Made by a program: the position numbers and the translations under genes
Part shown: in pieces, positions 17,439 through 27,246 of the stretch
Numbering within the stretch: the stretch's first letter is position 1
Layout of the letters: the number at the start of each line of letters is the position of its first letter
From: Erythrobacteraceae bacterium E2-1 Yellow Sea
GTDB lineage: Bacteria > Pseudomonadota > Alphaproteobacteria > Sphingomonadales > Sphingomonadaceae
Length of the DNA: 64,000 nt
NCBI GenBank assembly: GCA_014983025.1
Contig: JADCLP010000001.1
Span: 434,001 to 498,000 of the forward strand
Reading direction: 5' to 3'
Notes under the pieces: model-generated
The model's database searches: none
What the model saw: only the letters and a program-made list of their open reading frames with translations
Told to the model about the DNA's origin: nothing

Positions 17439-20288
17439 ATGGGTAATGAAAATCTCGATTTCCTGCCCGAAATGGGCGACCAGGATGGTCCCCAGCCGGG
17501 CCCCTCATGGGGCAATCCCCGCTGGCCAATGTCCAGCCCCGATGCGGAAGGTGACCTGACACAGGCGCTGGACCCCACGGCCATGAAACTGGCGATCAAG
17601 GAAGCCGCCAGGAAAACCGGCAAGCAGATCGATCAATCATCGCTGGAACAGGCGGCCAATGATTCGATCAAGGCGATGTTGCTGATCCGGCTCTATCGCG
17701 TTCGCGGGCACCTGGCCGCTGATCTTGATCCGCTGGGCCTGCACCATCGGGAAGAACCTGAAGATCTGAGCCTGGAATGGCATGGCTTTGCCGGGCAGGA
17801 AGACAAGCAGGTCTTTGTCGGCGGTCTGATGGGCTTTGAATGGGTTACGATAGGCGAGCTTTATCACACCTTGCGCGCCACCTACTGCGGCAAGGTGGGC
17901 CTGGAATACATGCACATCAACGACACTGAAGAGCGTCGTTTCCTGCAGGACAAGTTTGAAAGCCCCGGTGAAACCATCCAGTTCACCGATGAAGGCAAGC
18001 GCGCCATTCTGGCTGCGGTCATTCGCGGCGAGGAATACGAAGCCTTCCTGGGCAAGAAATATGTCGGCACCAAGCGTTTTGGCCTTGATGGCGGCGAAAG
18101 CATGATCCCCGCACTGGAAGCCGTGATCAAGCACGGCAGCCAGGCCGGTGTACGCGAAATCATCTATGGCATGGCCCACCGTGGCCGTTTGAACGTGTTG
18201 GCCAATGTGATGGCCAAGCCATATCGCGTAATCTTCCATGAATTTTCAGGCGGCAGTGCCAACCCTGATGATGTGGGCGGTTCGGGCGACGTGAAATATC
18301 ACCTGGGCACCAGCACCGACCGTGAATTTGACGGGATCAAGGTGCATATGTCGCTCGTCCCCAACCCATCGCACCTGGAAACGGTGGATCCGGTGGTGCT
18401 GGGCAAAACACGCGCGCAACAGGCCATCCGTGACGATCTGAACAAGCATGAGCAGGTTCTGCCTGTGCTGATCCACGGTGACGCAGCATTTGCCGGGCAA
18501 GGTGTGGTGTGGGAAAGTCTCAGCCTGACAGGCATCAATGGCTATAACACCGGCGGCTGCATCCACTTCATCATCAACAACCAGATCGGCTTTACCACCG
18601 CGCCCAAATTCTCGCGCGGGTCACCCTACCCATCCGATGTGGCCAAGGGCAACCAGACCCCGATCCTGCATGTCAATGGTGACGACCCAGAAGCTGTGAC
18701 CTTCGCCTGCAAGCTGGCGATTGAATACCGCCAGACCTTTGGCCGCGATGTGGTGATCGACATGTGGTGTTACCGCCGCTTTGGCCACAATGAAGGCGAC
18801 GAACCGAAATTCACCCAGCCGCTGATGTATGATGCAATCCGCCAGCATCCCAAGGTCAGCGTGATCTATTCTGATCGCCTGATCGATGAAGGGGTGATCG
18901 ATTCCGGCTATGCCACCCAGTTGCGCCAGGATTTTGACAATCTGCTGCAGGAAGAATTCGATGCTGCAGGCAGCTATAAACCGAATGAAGCCGATTGGTT
19001 CGGGGGCCGCTGGGCCGGCCTGAACAAACCGGCTGACCCGGAAACCGCACGCCGCAATGTCGAAACCGCAATAGACAAGAAGCTGTTTGACAGTCTTGGC
19101 CGCACGTTGACCACAGTGCCGGATGATCTGACCATCCACAAAACACTGGGCCGTGTGCTGGATGCCAAGCGCGAGATGTTCAAATCGGGTGACGGGTTTG
19201 ACTGGGCCACTGCCGAAGCTCTGGCCTATGGCAGCCTGGTGACCGAAGGTTTCGGTATCCGCCTGTCGGGGCAGGATTCGGGCCGTGGCACTTTCAGCCA
19301 GCGTCATGCCGTGTGGGTCGACCAGACGGATGAGCGCAAATATATCCCTTTGTGCCAGCTGCCGCATGGCAAGTTCGAGGTATATGACAGCCCGCTGAGC
19401 GAATATGGCGTGCTGGGTTTCGAATATGGCTTTGCCATGGCCGATCCCAAGACGCTGGTCCTGTGGGAAGCACAGTTCGGTGACTTCGCCAATGGTGCGC
19501 AGATCATGATCGACCAGTATATTGCCGCTGGCGAGGCAAAATGGCTGCGTGCCAATGGCCTGGTTCTGCTGCTGCCGCATGGGTATGAAGGCCAGGGGCC
19601 GGAACATTCATCCGCCCGCCTGGAACGTTTCCTGCAATTGTGCGCGAACGACAATATCCAGGTCTGCAACATCACCACCCCGGCCAATTACTTCCATGTC
19701 TTGCGCCGCCAGATGTTGCGCCCTTTCCGCAGGCCATTGGTTATCATGACGCCAAAGAGCCTGCTGCGCCATCCGATGGCCAAATCGACCGAGCAGGAAT
19801 TCCTGGGTGACAATCACTTCATGCGGATAAAATCCGACATGAAGCAAATCGATGACAAGAAGGTACGCCGGCTGGTGCTTTGCAGCGGCAAGGTCGCCTA
19901 TGACTTGATGCAGAAACGTGACGAAGAAGGCATTGATGATGTCTCGATCGTGCGGATCGAACAGCTCTATCCCTTCCCCGGTGAACCGCTGGCAGCACGA
20001 TTGAAGCGTATGACCAATCTGCAGGAAGTGGTCTGGTGCCAGGAAGAACCCAAGAATAACGGTTCATGGTTCTTCGTTGAAAATCGGATCGAAGATGCTC
20101 TGACTGCTGCTGGCCACGCGGGGATGCGTCCAAGCTATGCCGGACGTGACGCCTCTGCCTCACCAGCAACAGGTTTCGCCAAACGGCACCAGATGCAGCA
20201 GGAAGCGCTCGTCAATGCAGCATTGGGGCTGGACGTTAATAGCACCTCCCCAAGTGCAACCAAAAAACCCGCCAAGAAAAAGGCCTGA
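17439..20288 (+). CDS. sucA: 2-oxoglutarate dehydrogenase E1 component
   Basis: 949 aa. Thiamine-diphosphate enzyme that decarboxylates 2-oxoglutarate and passes succinyl to SucB. Seen: N-terminal SucB-binding segment; GMAHRGRLNVLANV; GDVKYHLG; HGDAAFAGQGVVWESL; the cofactor-binding region ending in NNQIGFTT; WCYRRFGHNEGDEP; and the C-terminal PHGYEGQGPEHSSARLERF. Length and order match the family. The N-terminus is slightly unusual in its Pro/Trp-rich GPSWGNPRWP. The gap to sucB is 12 bp, so the two are cotranscribed. Confidence 0.98.
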   Translation: MGNENLDFLPEMGDQDGPQPGPSWGNPRWPMSSPDAEGDLTQALDPTAMKLAIKEAARKTGKQIDQSSLEQAANDSIKAMLLIRLYRVRGHLAADLDPLGLHHREEPEDLSLEWHGFAGQEDKQVFVGGLMGFEWVTIGELYHTLRATYCGKVGLEYMHINDTEERRFLQDKFESPGETIQFTDEGKRAILAAVIRGEEYEAFLGKKYVGTKRFGLDGGESMIPALEAVIKHGSQAGVREIIYGMAHRGRLNVLANVMAKPYRVIFHEFSGGSANPDDVGGSGDVKYHLGTSTDREFDGIKVHMSLVPNPSHLETVDPVVLGKTRAQQAIRDDLNKHEQVLPVLIHGDAAFAGQGVVWESLSLTGINGYNTGGCIHFIINNQIGFTTAPKFSRGSPYPSDVAKGNQTPILHVNGDDPEAVTFACKLAIEYRQTFGRDVVIDMWCYRRFGHNEGDEPKFTQPLMYDAIRQHPKVSVIYSDRLIDEGVIDSGYATQLRQDFDNLLQEEFDAAGSYKPNEADWFGGRWAGLNKPADPETARRNVETAIDKKLFDSLGRTLTTVPDDLTIHKTLGRVLDAKREMFKSGDGFDWATAEALAYGSLVTEGFGIRLSGQDSGRGTFSQRHAVWVDQTDERKYIPLCQLPHGKFEVYDSPLSEYGVLGFEYGFAMADPKTLVLWEAQFGDFANGAQIMIDQYIAAGEAKWLRANGLVLLLPHGYEGQGPEHSSARLERFLQLCANDNIQVCNITTPANYFHVLRRQMLRPFRRPLVIMTPKSLLRHPMAKSTEQEFLGDNHFMRIKSDMKQIDDKKVRRLVLCSGKVAYDLMQKRDEEGIDDVSIVRIEQLYPFPGEPLAARLKRMTNLQEVVWCQEEPKNNGSWFFVENRIEDALTAAGHAGMRPSYAGRDASASPATGFAKRHQMQQEALVNAALGLDVNSTSPSATKKPAKKKA

Positions 20289-20300
20289 GGAAACACGATT

Positions 20301-21515
20301 ATGGCCCAGGAAATTGCAGTCCCCGTATTGGGGGAATCCGTTACCGAAGCAACCGTTGGCGAGTGGCTGAAACAGCCGGGCGACGCGGTGGCCGTTGATG
20401 AACCCATCGCCAGCCTTGAAACTGACAAGGTGGCAGTGGATGTGCCCTCGCCCGTCGCGGGAATATTGACCGAACAGAAGGTCGCCGTGGGCGATACAGT
20501 CGAGGTCGGCGCGATTATCGCGGTGGTTGAAGAAGGTGCCTCTGCCAGCGCAGCAAAACCTGCCGCCGCAAAGTCTGAAACCCCTGCCCCAGCTGCCACA
20601 TCGGGCGCTGCTGGCAGCGATGCTTCGCAAACGCTTTCCCCCGCAGTGCGCCGTGCCGTTCTGGAACACGGGGTGGACCCTTCCACCATCAAGGGTACGG
20701 GCAAGGATGGCCGCCTGACCAAGGAAGATGTTGTGGCTGCGGCCAAGGCCAAGCAGTCTGACGGTGGCGATGCAGCAGCCGCAGCCCCCGTTGCCACTGC
20801 CGCGCCTGCCAGCGCACGCAATGAAGAACGCGTGAAGATGACGCGGATGCGCCAGACCATCGCCAAGCGTTTGAAGAGCGCGCAGGATAATGCAGCCCTG
20901 CTGACGACTTTCAACGATGTCGACATGTCAGCCGTGATCGAAGCGCGTAACAAGTACAAGGACCTGTTCGCCAAGAAGCATGACATTCGACTGGGCTTCA
21001 TGGGCTTTTTCGCCAAGGCGGCCTGCCTGGCGCTGAAGGATGTGCCCGCGGTCAACGCTTATATCGAAGGCGATGAGATCGTTTATCACGACTATGTCGA
21101 TATCTCTGTCGCGGTGTCCGCCCCCAATGGGCTGGTGGTTCCGGTGGTGCGCGATGCGGACAAGAAGGGTTTTGCCCGGATCGAACAGGACATTGCCGAT
21201 TTCGGGCAGCGCGCCAAGGAAGGCACGCTGACCATGGAAGACATGACCGGCGGCACCTTCACCATTTCCAATGGTGGTGTATTCGGTTCTCTGATGTCGA
21301 CCCCGATCATCAATCCACCGCAGAGCGCCGTTCTGGGCCTGCACCGGATCGAAGACCGTCCTGTGGTGGTGGATGGCCAGATCGTGATCCGCCCGATGAT
21401 GTATATCGCACTCAGTTATGACCACCGCCTGATTGATGGCCGTGAAGCTGTGACCGCGCTGAAGATCATCAAGGAAGCGATCGAGGATCCAACACGGATA
21501 CTGATCGATCTGTGA
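20301..21515 (+). CDS. sucB: Dihydrolipoyllysine succinyltransferase (E2 of 2-oxoglutarate dehydrogenase)
   Basis: 404 aa. Domains in order: lipoyl domain (1-76) with the modified Lys in [12 protein letters not shown]; an Ala/Pro linker; the E1/E3-binding domain around [16 protein letters not shown]...GRLTKEDV (about 112-150); a second Ala-rich linker; and the catalytic core from about 175, ending in [13 protein letters not shown], which has the catalytic His and Asp. It forms the core of the complex with SucA and LpdA, encoded on either side. Confidence 0.97.
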   Translation: MAQEIAVPVLGESVTEATVGEWLKQPGDAVAVDEPIASLETDKVAVDVPSPVAGILTEQKVAVGDTVEVGAIIAVVEEGASASAAKPAAAKSETPAPAATSGAAGSDASQTLSPAVRRAVLEHGVDPSTIKGTGKDGRLTKEDVVAAAKAKQSDGGDAAAAAPVATAAPASARNEERVKMTRMRQTIAKRLKSAQDNAALLTTFNDVDMSAVIEARNKYKDLFAKKHDIRLGFMGFFAKAACLALKDVPAVNAYIEGDEIVYHDYVDISVAVSAPNGLVVPVVRDADKKGFARIEQDIADFGQRAKEGTLTMEDMTGGTFTISNGGVFGSLMSTPIINPPQSAVLGLHRIEDRPVVVDGQIVIRPMMYIALSYDHRLIDGREAVTALKIIKEAIEDPTRILIDL

Positions 21516-21552
21516 TGTCTGGCAACCTGCCGTTTAAGGGGAAACAGCGCCC

Positions 21553-22020
21553 ATGCTTGCTAAACTGCGAACCAGATTGCAGATTACGCTGGCCGGGCTT
21601 CGTGTCGCTTATCTACGGCGGGTTTGGGGCATGTCGATTGGCCGTGGAACGCGTGTTTCCAGCAAGGCGTTCCTTGATTTCACCAATCCGCGCGGCATTC
21701 ACATTGGCGAATTTACCAATATCACCCCGGGTGTGCGGATTTTCACCCATGATTTCGTTGGCGAAAAGCACGTGAACACGCATGTCGGGTCATATTGCTT
21801 TGTCGGTGCCAATGCGCTGATCCTGCCCGGGGTGGCGGTTGGCGATCATTGCGTCGTCGCCGCGGGCTCGGTCGTGACGAAGGATGTACCGGCCAACAGC
21901 ATGGTCGCAGGAAACCCGGCCCGTATTATCCGCAGCAATATTGTAACAGGGCTGCATGGAATGATGTCCCCCACAGCGCCGGGCATCAGGCAGAATAACA
22001 AAGCAGGTAAGCAGATATGA
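21553..22020 (+). CDS. Left-handed beta-helix (hexapeptide) acyltransferase
   Basis: 155 aa. Hexapeptide-repeat protein of the maltose/galactoside or serine O-acetyltransferase-like group: IGEFTNITPGVRIFTHDF, then VGANALILPGVAVGDHCVVAAGSVVTKDVP and VAGNPARII, the standard C-terminal signature. The His in THDF is a candidate catalytic residue. Such enzymes acetylate sugars or other small molecules using acetyl-CoA. It sits between sucB and lpdA and shares ATGA with the lpdA start, so it is in the operon. The substrate is unknown. A role in cell-surface sugar modification would fit the family but not the neighbours. Confidence 0.85.
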   Translation: MLAKLRTRLQITLAGLRVAYLRRVWGMSIGRGTRVSSKAFLDFTNPRGIHIGEFTNITPGVRIFTHDFVGEKHVNTHVGSYCFVGANALILPGVAVGDHCVVAAGSVVTKDVPANSMVAGNPARIIRSNIVTGLHGMMSPTAPGIRQNNKAGKQI

Positions 22021-23414
22021 GCAATTTTGATTATGACGTCCTGGTTATCGGTGCCGGTCCCGGCGGTTATGTCGCAGCCATCCGTGCGGCACAGCTGGGC
22101 CTGAAAACCGCCTGCGCCGAAGGGCGTGAGACGCTGGGTGGCACCTGCCTCAATGTCGGCTGCATTCCTTCCAAGGCCATGCTGCATGCGTCGGAATATT
22201 TCGATGCGGCTGCAAATGGCGCGATGGCGGAAATGGGGATCGACGTGACCCCCAAGCTGAACCTGGACAAGATGCACGCCCAGCGGATCGACGCGGTTGG
22301 CGGCCTGACCAAGGGCATCGAATTCCTGTTCAAGAAGAACAAGGTCGACTGGAAGAAGGGTTACGCCACTTTCATCGATGCGCACACGGTTGAGGTTGGC
22401 GGCGAGAAGATCACGGCCAAGGAAGTGGTGATCGCTACCGGTTCCAGCGTCACCCCCCTGCCCGGCGTCGAGGTTGATAACAGCAAGTTCGTGGTGGTCG
22501 ATTCAACCGGCGCGCTGGAACTGCCCAAGGTGCCCAAGAAAATGGTCGTCATCGGTGGTGGCGTGATCGGGCTGGAACTGGGCAGCGTGTGGCGCCGCCT
22601 GGGTGCTGAGGTGACCGTGGTCGAATTCCTGGACCAGCTGCTGCCCGGCATGGACATGGATATCCGCAAGGAAGCGGCCAAGATCTTCAAGAAGCAGGGC
22701 ATGGAGCTGAAGCTTTCCACCAAGGTCACCGGCTGCACGGTCAAGGGCAAGAAAGCCACACTGACGCTGGAGCCTGCTGCTGGTGGAGCTGCCGAAACGC
22801 TGGAGGCGGATTGCGTGCTGGTGGCGATTGGCCGCAAGCCCAATACCGATGGCCTGGGCCTCGACAAGATCGGGCTGGAAGTGAACCAGCGCGGCCAGAT
22901 TGAGATCGACCATGAATTCCGCACTGCCGTTGATGGCGTGCGCGCGGTTGGCGATTGTGTGCCCGGCCCGATGCTGGCGCATAAGGCGGAAGATGAAGGC
23001 ATCGCTGTCGCTGAATGGATCGCGGGCCAGACCGGCATCGTGAACCATGATGTGATCCCCGGCGTGGTCTATACCTGGCCCGAAATCGCAGGCGTTGGCC
23101 TGACAGAAGAAGCCGCGAAGGAACGCGGCGACATCAAGACCAGCAAATTCCCGATGATGGCGAACAGCCGCGCCAAGACCAATCATGAACCCGATGGTTT
23201 CGTGAAGGTCATTGCGGACGCGGAAACTGATCGCGTGTTGGGCGTGTGGTGCATTGCCAGCGTGGCCGGCACCATGATCGCACAGGCTGCACAGGCGATG
23301 GAATTTGGCGCCACGTCAGAGGATATTGCCTATACCTGCCACGCGCACCCGACCCATTCGGAAGCGATCAAGGAAGCTGCGATGGGCGTGTTGGGCAAGC
23401 CGATCCATATGTGA
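22017..23414 (+). CDS. lpdA: Dihydrolipoyl dehydrogenase (E3)
   Basis: 465 aa. FAD-binding GAGPGGYVAAIRAAQLG (12-28), redox-active pair in GGTCLNVGCIPSK, NAD-binding GGGVIGLELGSVWRRLG, and the catalytic His-Glu in HAHPTHSEAIKEA near the end. It reoxidises the lipoyl arm of SucB, and probably of other 2-oxoacid complexes. Last gene of the TCA block. Starts at ATGA, overlapping the acyltransferase gene by four bases. Confidence 0.97.
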   Translation: MSNFDYDVLVIGAGPGGYVAAIRAAQLGLKTACAEGRETLGGTCLNVGCIPSKAMLHASEYFDAAANGAMAEMGIDVTPKLNLDKMHAQRIDAVGGLTKGIEFLFKKNKVDWKKGYATFIDAHTVEVGGEKITAKEVVIATGSSVTPLPGVEVDNSKFVVVDSTGALELPKVPKKMVVIGGGVIGLELGSVWRRLGAEVTVVEFLDQLLPGMDMDIRKEAAKIFKKQGMELKLSTKVTGCTVKGKKATLTLEPAAGGAAETLEADCVLVAIGRKPNTDGLGLDKIGLEVNQRGQIEIDHEFRTAVDGVRAVGDCVPGPMLAHKAEDEGIAVAEWIAGQTGIVNHDVIPGVVYTWPEIAGVGLTEEAAKERGDIKTSKFPMMANSRAKTNHEPDGFVKVIADAETDRVLGVWCIASVAGTMIAQAAQAMEFGATSEDIAYTCHAHPTHSEAIKEAAMGVLGKPIHM

Positions 23415-23467
23415 TCGGCTTCGTTCGCAATAGGGGAAAGCGGACATTCGGCTGCTGTTCTATTTCG

Positions 23468-24040
23468 CTACTCTGCAACCCTCTCGTTGCCGAGGAAACC
23501 AAAGTTCAATCGATCTCTTGTGGACGCATAGGCAACCACCAAAAGAAGGTTCGAATATCGCTTGGCAAAGTCCTCATAATTGGGGGAATCGCTCAGTGGA
23601 TCGAAAAGAATACCGTCACCTGAAACACGCAAAGCCGCCCCCGGCTTTATGCCAGCATGCGCCTCAAGTGCCTCAACATATTCTTCTAGCGAACCGAAGT
23701 CTTCGCGGTCTGGAAAGCCTGCACACAGTCGAGCCTCCTTCAGTCGGCCCTCATACATCAACATCATTTCAGGTCGGGCCAGCTCGGAGGTGAAGTCCAT
23801 GTAGGCGGCATACATTGCATCGTCTTGAAACGTGACGATCTCGTAGCCAGCGGCCTCTGTAATGCATGCGAAACTGTCTGAAGTCGCTCCAGCGCTTGGC
23901 GCGATGACGATCTCGATGCTCTGGAGGTAGTCTTCGTATTTGACGGTAAACCCGCCAGGATTGAGGTCACAGTCGAGCAAACGCTGTTCGACGATCTGTT
24001 CTTGCGTCGGCAAAGGTTCGGGAGGAACGTCAATCATCAC
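23468..24040 (-). CDS. Uncharacterised protein
   Basis: 190 aa, acidic, with no signal peptide or membrane helix. The sequence shows even codon use and mixed secondary structure (KYEDYLQSIEIVIAPSAG, YMDFTSELARPEMMLMYEGRL, GSLEEYVEALEAH). Cysteines are in LLDCD, FACIT and ARLCAGF. The start may be the first or second Met (24040 or 24037). It converges with lpdA and sits ahead of the M49-like peptidase. No family recognised. Confidence 0.6.
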   Translation of the reverse strand: MMIDVPPEPLPTQEQIVEQRLLDCDLNPGGFTVKYEDYLQSIEIVIAPSAGATSDSFACITEAAGYEIVTFQDDAMYAAYMDFTSELARPEMMLMYEGRLKEARLCAGFPDREDFGSLEEYVEALEAHAGIKPGAALRVSGDGILFDPLSDSPNYEDFAKRYSNLLLVVAYASTRDRLNFGFLGNERVAE

Positions 24041-24099
24041 TGCATCTTAGCGCCAAGCCGAATGTCCGCAAATGGGTCGTTCACGGACGTTAGCCCCCC

Positions 24100-25773
24100 T
24101 CACACCCCGTCAGGATAGACGGGCAGGATATCGACCGGGATGCTGTCCATCTGCGCAATCGCAGCCTTCGCATGTTCATCCAGCACGGCATATTGATCGA
24201 AGAAGGCCTTGGCCCCGGCATAATCGCCGCGCGCCTGGATCATCAGCTGATCATGCAGCAGCGCCTTGATCCCTGCCTCCATCTTCGCAGGATCGATCAC
24301 GAAATGGCCGTCCTCCTCGCTCCAGCGAAACGCGTCATGCGCCTTCAGATAGCCATATTGCAGCGCCGCACCTTCGCCATGCGCATCAGTCACACCAAAG
24401 CGGACTGAGCGGAACAACCCGGCAAAATAGGTGGCGATCAACTGTTCTTTCTCGGCCATGGGCAATTCGCCCTTTTCCATCATGAAGAACAGGTTCCAGA
24501 TGCCCATCACATCAGCCTTGGATTCCTCCAGCGCTGATCCGCGTTCCTTCAATTCGGCATCCACCGTGGTAGTGCGGCCATCGACCACAATCGTGCCCGG
24601 CCCCAGACTGTGCGACAATTCATGGAACAGGGTGAAAAGTTGCATGTATTTCTTCACCACCAGTGGGGCCTGTTCCTTGCTCAGCACCAGCTGACCGATG
24701 GGGTTCAAAATGCGATCATATTTCGCGCCCAACACATTGGACAGGATCACTTTTTTCGCGCCCTTGGCTTCACGCACGCGTTCATCATTGGGCAGATTGA
24801 AGGCAATGGTCTGGATGCCGGGCACATTATCCCCCCCGCCCTGAATCTGGTCCGCCACCGCAATCGGGCTGGCAAAACCGCGCTGGAAATTCTTGTGCTG
24901 ATCCGGGATCGGCAGGTTCGCCTCCATATCGCGCAGATAGGCCTTGTATTTGGCCAATGCGGCAGAGGCATTTGGGTCCTTCAGCGTCACAAAACTTTCA
25001 AACGCGGTTTTGCGGCCATAAAGCCGGTCGGTATAGACCTCGTAAGGGCCAATCGCGACTTCGATCGGCGTATCTTCCAGATCCATCCATGCCAGTTCGC
25101 TGGCGAAATAATCATCGGTGCGAAACGCCTGCGCGCGCAGGGTGAGGAATTTCTTCAGGCTGGCATTGCTGGTGATGGCGGCGGCCTGTTCCAGTTTTTG
25201 CGCCGCAGGTTCCAGCCATTGTTTGTAGGCGACTGAATAGGGGACCGCGACCAGCCCATCCTCATCGCGCCGCACAATCGTATATGGGCTCATCAACGCA
25301 TCTTTCTGGTCCGGATGCGCGGCCAGATAGGATTCAAACTCTTCACGCGTCAGGTCAGTGGGATAAAAGCCTGCCCCCTCTGGCATGGGCGCGCTGCCCC
25401 AGAATGGGTGCAGATCGCCCACTTCATCCCACGGGCCAAAATTGCGATCAAACATGGTCAGCAACAGGTCACGATCTGCACGGCGATTATTGGCCACGGC
25501 AAAGCGTGCCTGATCATAATCGGCAATCCGTTGATGCTGGAAAATCGCGCTCATATCATGAGAGGCGGATATCAGCAGGTTCACCACTGCACGCTCTTCA
25601 TCAGATAGATAGCTGGTGTCCGGTGACATCTGGACCACGGCCAGCTTATCCATCTGCGCGCGCAGGTCATAGGGTGCCTCTGCCGGGGCAACGGGCGTTT
25701 CAACCGCAACATCGGGCGCGGTGGTGGCGCAGGCAGCAGTCGCAAGCAGCAGCGGAACAAGGGCAAGACGCAT
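24100..25773 (-). CDS. M49-like (dipeptidyl-peptidase III-type) zinc peptidase, lipoprotein
   Basis: 557 aa. The signal peptide ends in LLATAAC, a lipobox, so it is probably membrane-anchored in the periplasm. The zinc site reads HELSH in LFHELSHSLGPG, with the third ligand in ALEESKADVMGIW about 50 residues on. This is the M49-related arrangement seen in bacterial and plant homologues with HExxH, rather than the HExxGH of classical DPP III. The C-terminus contains repeated helical segments. It likely releases dipeptides or acts as an uncharacterised hydrolase. Divergent from the amidase gene with about 110 bp between. Confidence 0.85.
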   Translation of the reverse strand: MRLALVPLLLATAACATTAPDVAVETPVAPAEAPYDLRAQMDKLAVVQMSPDTSYLSDEERAVVNLLISASHDMSAIFQHQRIADYDQARFAVANNRRADRDLLLTMFDRNFGPWDEVGDLHPFWGSAPMPEGAGFYPTDLTREEFESYLAAHPDQKDALMSPYTIVRRDEDGLVAVPYSVAYKQWLEPAAQKLEQAAAITSNASLKKFLTLRAQAFRTDDYFASELAWMDLEDTPIEVAIGPYEVYTDRLYGRKTAFESFVTLKDPNASAALAKYKAYLRDMEANLPIPDQHKNFQRGFASPIAVADQIQGGGDNVPGIQTIAFNLPNDERVREAKGAKKVILSNVLGAKYDRILNPIGQLVLSKEQAPLVVKKYMQLFTLFHELSHSLGPGTIVVDGRTTTVDAELKERGSALEESKADVMGIWNLFFMMEKGELPMAEKEQLIATYFAGLFRSVRFGVTDAHGEGAALQYGYLKAHDAFRWSEEDGHFVIDPAKMEAGIKALLHDQLMIQARGDYAGAKAFFDQYAVLDEHAKAAIAQMDSIPVDILPVYPDGV

Positions 25774-25881
25774 CGAAAAACCTCAACATAATCTGTGTGG
25801 TGACATGCCTAAACGCGATAGTCACAATTGTCACCAATTGCGCGCAACAGCATTGACGTAGGCTGAAGTGCACAGCATCAC

Positions 25882-27246
25882 ATGCGCCAAAGGGGAACCG
25901 CTTTGTCATATCCCAAACTGACTGATGAACCTGGCGCGCTGCAACTGGCAGCGGCCATTCGCGCGGGCGAATTATCCGCGCATGAGGCGGTCGATTCCGC
26001 CATTGCCCGGATCGAACATCTCGATGTGCATGTGAATGCAGTGGTCGCCTGCGATTTTGAACGCGCGATCCAAACAGCCCGCACCATGGATGGTCAGCAG
26101 CCCCGCCCAGATCAGCCGCTTTATGGCGTGCCGATGACTGTAAAGGAAAGCATTGACGTTGCTGGCCTGCCAACCTGCTGGGGAATGCCGGACTTTGCCG
26201 AAAATATCGCCCCACGCGATGCTGCAATCGTGCAGCGGCTGAAGGCCGCAGGGGCGGTGATCTTGGGCAAGACCAATGTTCCGCGCGAACTGTCGGACTG
26301 GCAAAGCTTCAACCAGGTTTATGGCCGCACAAATAATCCGCATGATCACGGCAGGTCACCCGGCGGGTCATCAGGTGGTGGCGCGGCCGCCGTCGCCAGT
26401 GGGATGGTACCTTGCGAATTTGGCAGCGATATCGGCGGTTCCATCCGCGTACCTGCGCATTTCAGCGGTATCTGGGGGCACAAACCCAGCTGGGGCCTGA
26501 TCAGTATGCAGGGGCACACGCACCCGCTTTTTACCGGCCAGATTGTGCATGATGCGCAAATGTCGGTGGTTGGGCCATTGGCCCGCAGCGCGGCCGATCT
26601 GGAACTGCTGCTGAATGTAACAGCGCAATTGCCGCTGCAATCCCGCGCAAAGCCGCTGGCGCAATGCCGTATGCTGTATCTGGCGGAACATCCGCTCAGC
26701 CCGCTGGATGCCAGCGTTCGTGACCCGCTGGAACAGGCTGTGGACGCACTGGAACGGGCAGGCGTATCAATCGATCGCGACACCCCGTTGCTGCCCGACC
26801 TGCCGCGCCAGCACTCAAACTATCTCAAGGTGCTGAACATCGCCATGTCGGGCGGAGCACCCGGCCCCGATGGCAAACAACCCAGCGCACAGGATTGGTT
26901 CGGGCTTCTGTCACAACAAGCCGCCAATGAGGCGCAATGGGCAGAATTGTTCCGCAGCTATGACTTTGTTCTGGCCGCCCCTGCCCCTGTCCTGGCGATC
27001 CCGCATAGCGAAAAAGCCATATTCGGGATGGAACTGGAAATTAATGGCCAGACACGGCGCGCAGCAGAAGGGCTGGCCTGGTCAGGCCTGGCGACATTCC
27101 CCAACCTGCCTTCAACTGTTCTACCCATTGGCCAGACCGACGACCTGCCCTGCGGCATGCAGGTGATTGGCCCGCGCTGGCATGATCTGGATTGCATTGC
27201 GGCAGCCGATGCCATTGACCGGATCGTGAACAGCACAGGATCATGA
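25882..27246 (+). CDS. Amidase signature family hydrolase
   Basis: 454 aa from the ATG. A TTG at 25903 has the better ribosome binding site (AAGGGGA six bases upstream) and may be the true start, giving 447 aa. The Ser-Ser-Lys triad is visible: Lys in PMTVKESIDVAG, cis-Ser in SPGGSSGGGAAAVASG, and Ser nucleophile in GSDIGGSIRVPA. The substrate is not shown; the group covers amides, nitrile-pathway amides and short peptides. It shares ATGA with the following PepSY gene, so the two form an operon with the TRIC-type channel gene. Confidence 0.93.
   Translation: MRQRGTALSYPKLTDEPGALQLAAAIRAGELSAHEAVDSAIARIEHLDVHVNAVVACDFERAIQTARTMDGQQPRPDQPLYGVPMTVKESIDVAGLPTCWGMPDFAENIAPRDAAIVQRLKAAGAVILGKTNVPRELSDWQSFNQVYGRTNNPHDHGRSPGGSSGGGAAAVASGMVPCEFGSDIGGSIRVPAHFSGIWGHKPSWGLISMQGHTHPLFTGQIVHDAQMSVVGPLARSAADLELLLNVTAQLPLQSRAKPLAQCRMLYLAEHPLSPLDASVRDPLEQAVDALERAGVSIDRDTPLLPDLPRQHSNYLKVLNIAMSGGAPGPDGKQPSAQDWFGLLSQQAANEAQWAELFRSYDFVLAAPAPVLAIPHSEKAIFGMELEINGQTRRAAEGLAWSGLATFPNLPSTVLPIGQTDDLPCGMQVIGPRWHDLDCIAAADAIDRIVNSTGS

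Noticed and set aside
20135..21055. 306-codon antisense frame
   Set aside because: Ala/Ser-rich mirror of the sucA end and sucB.
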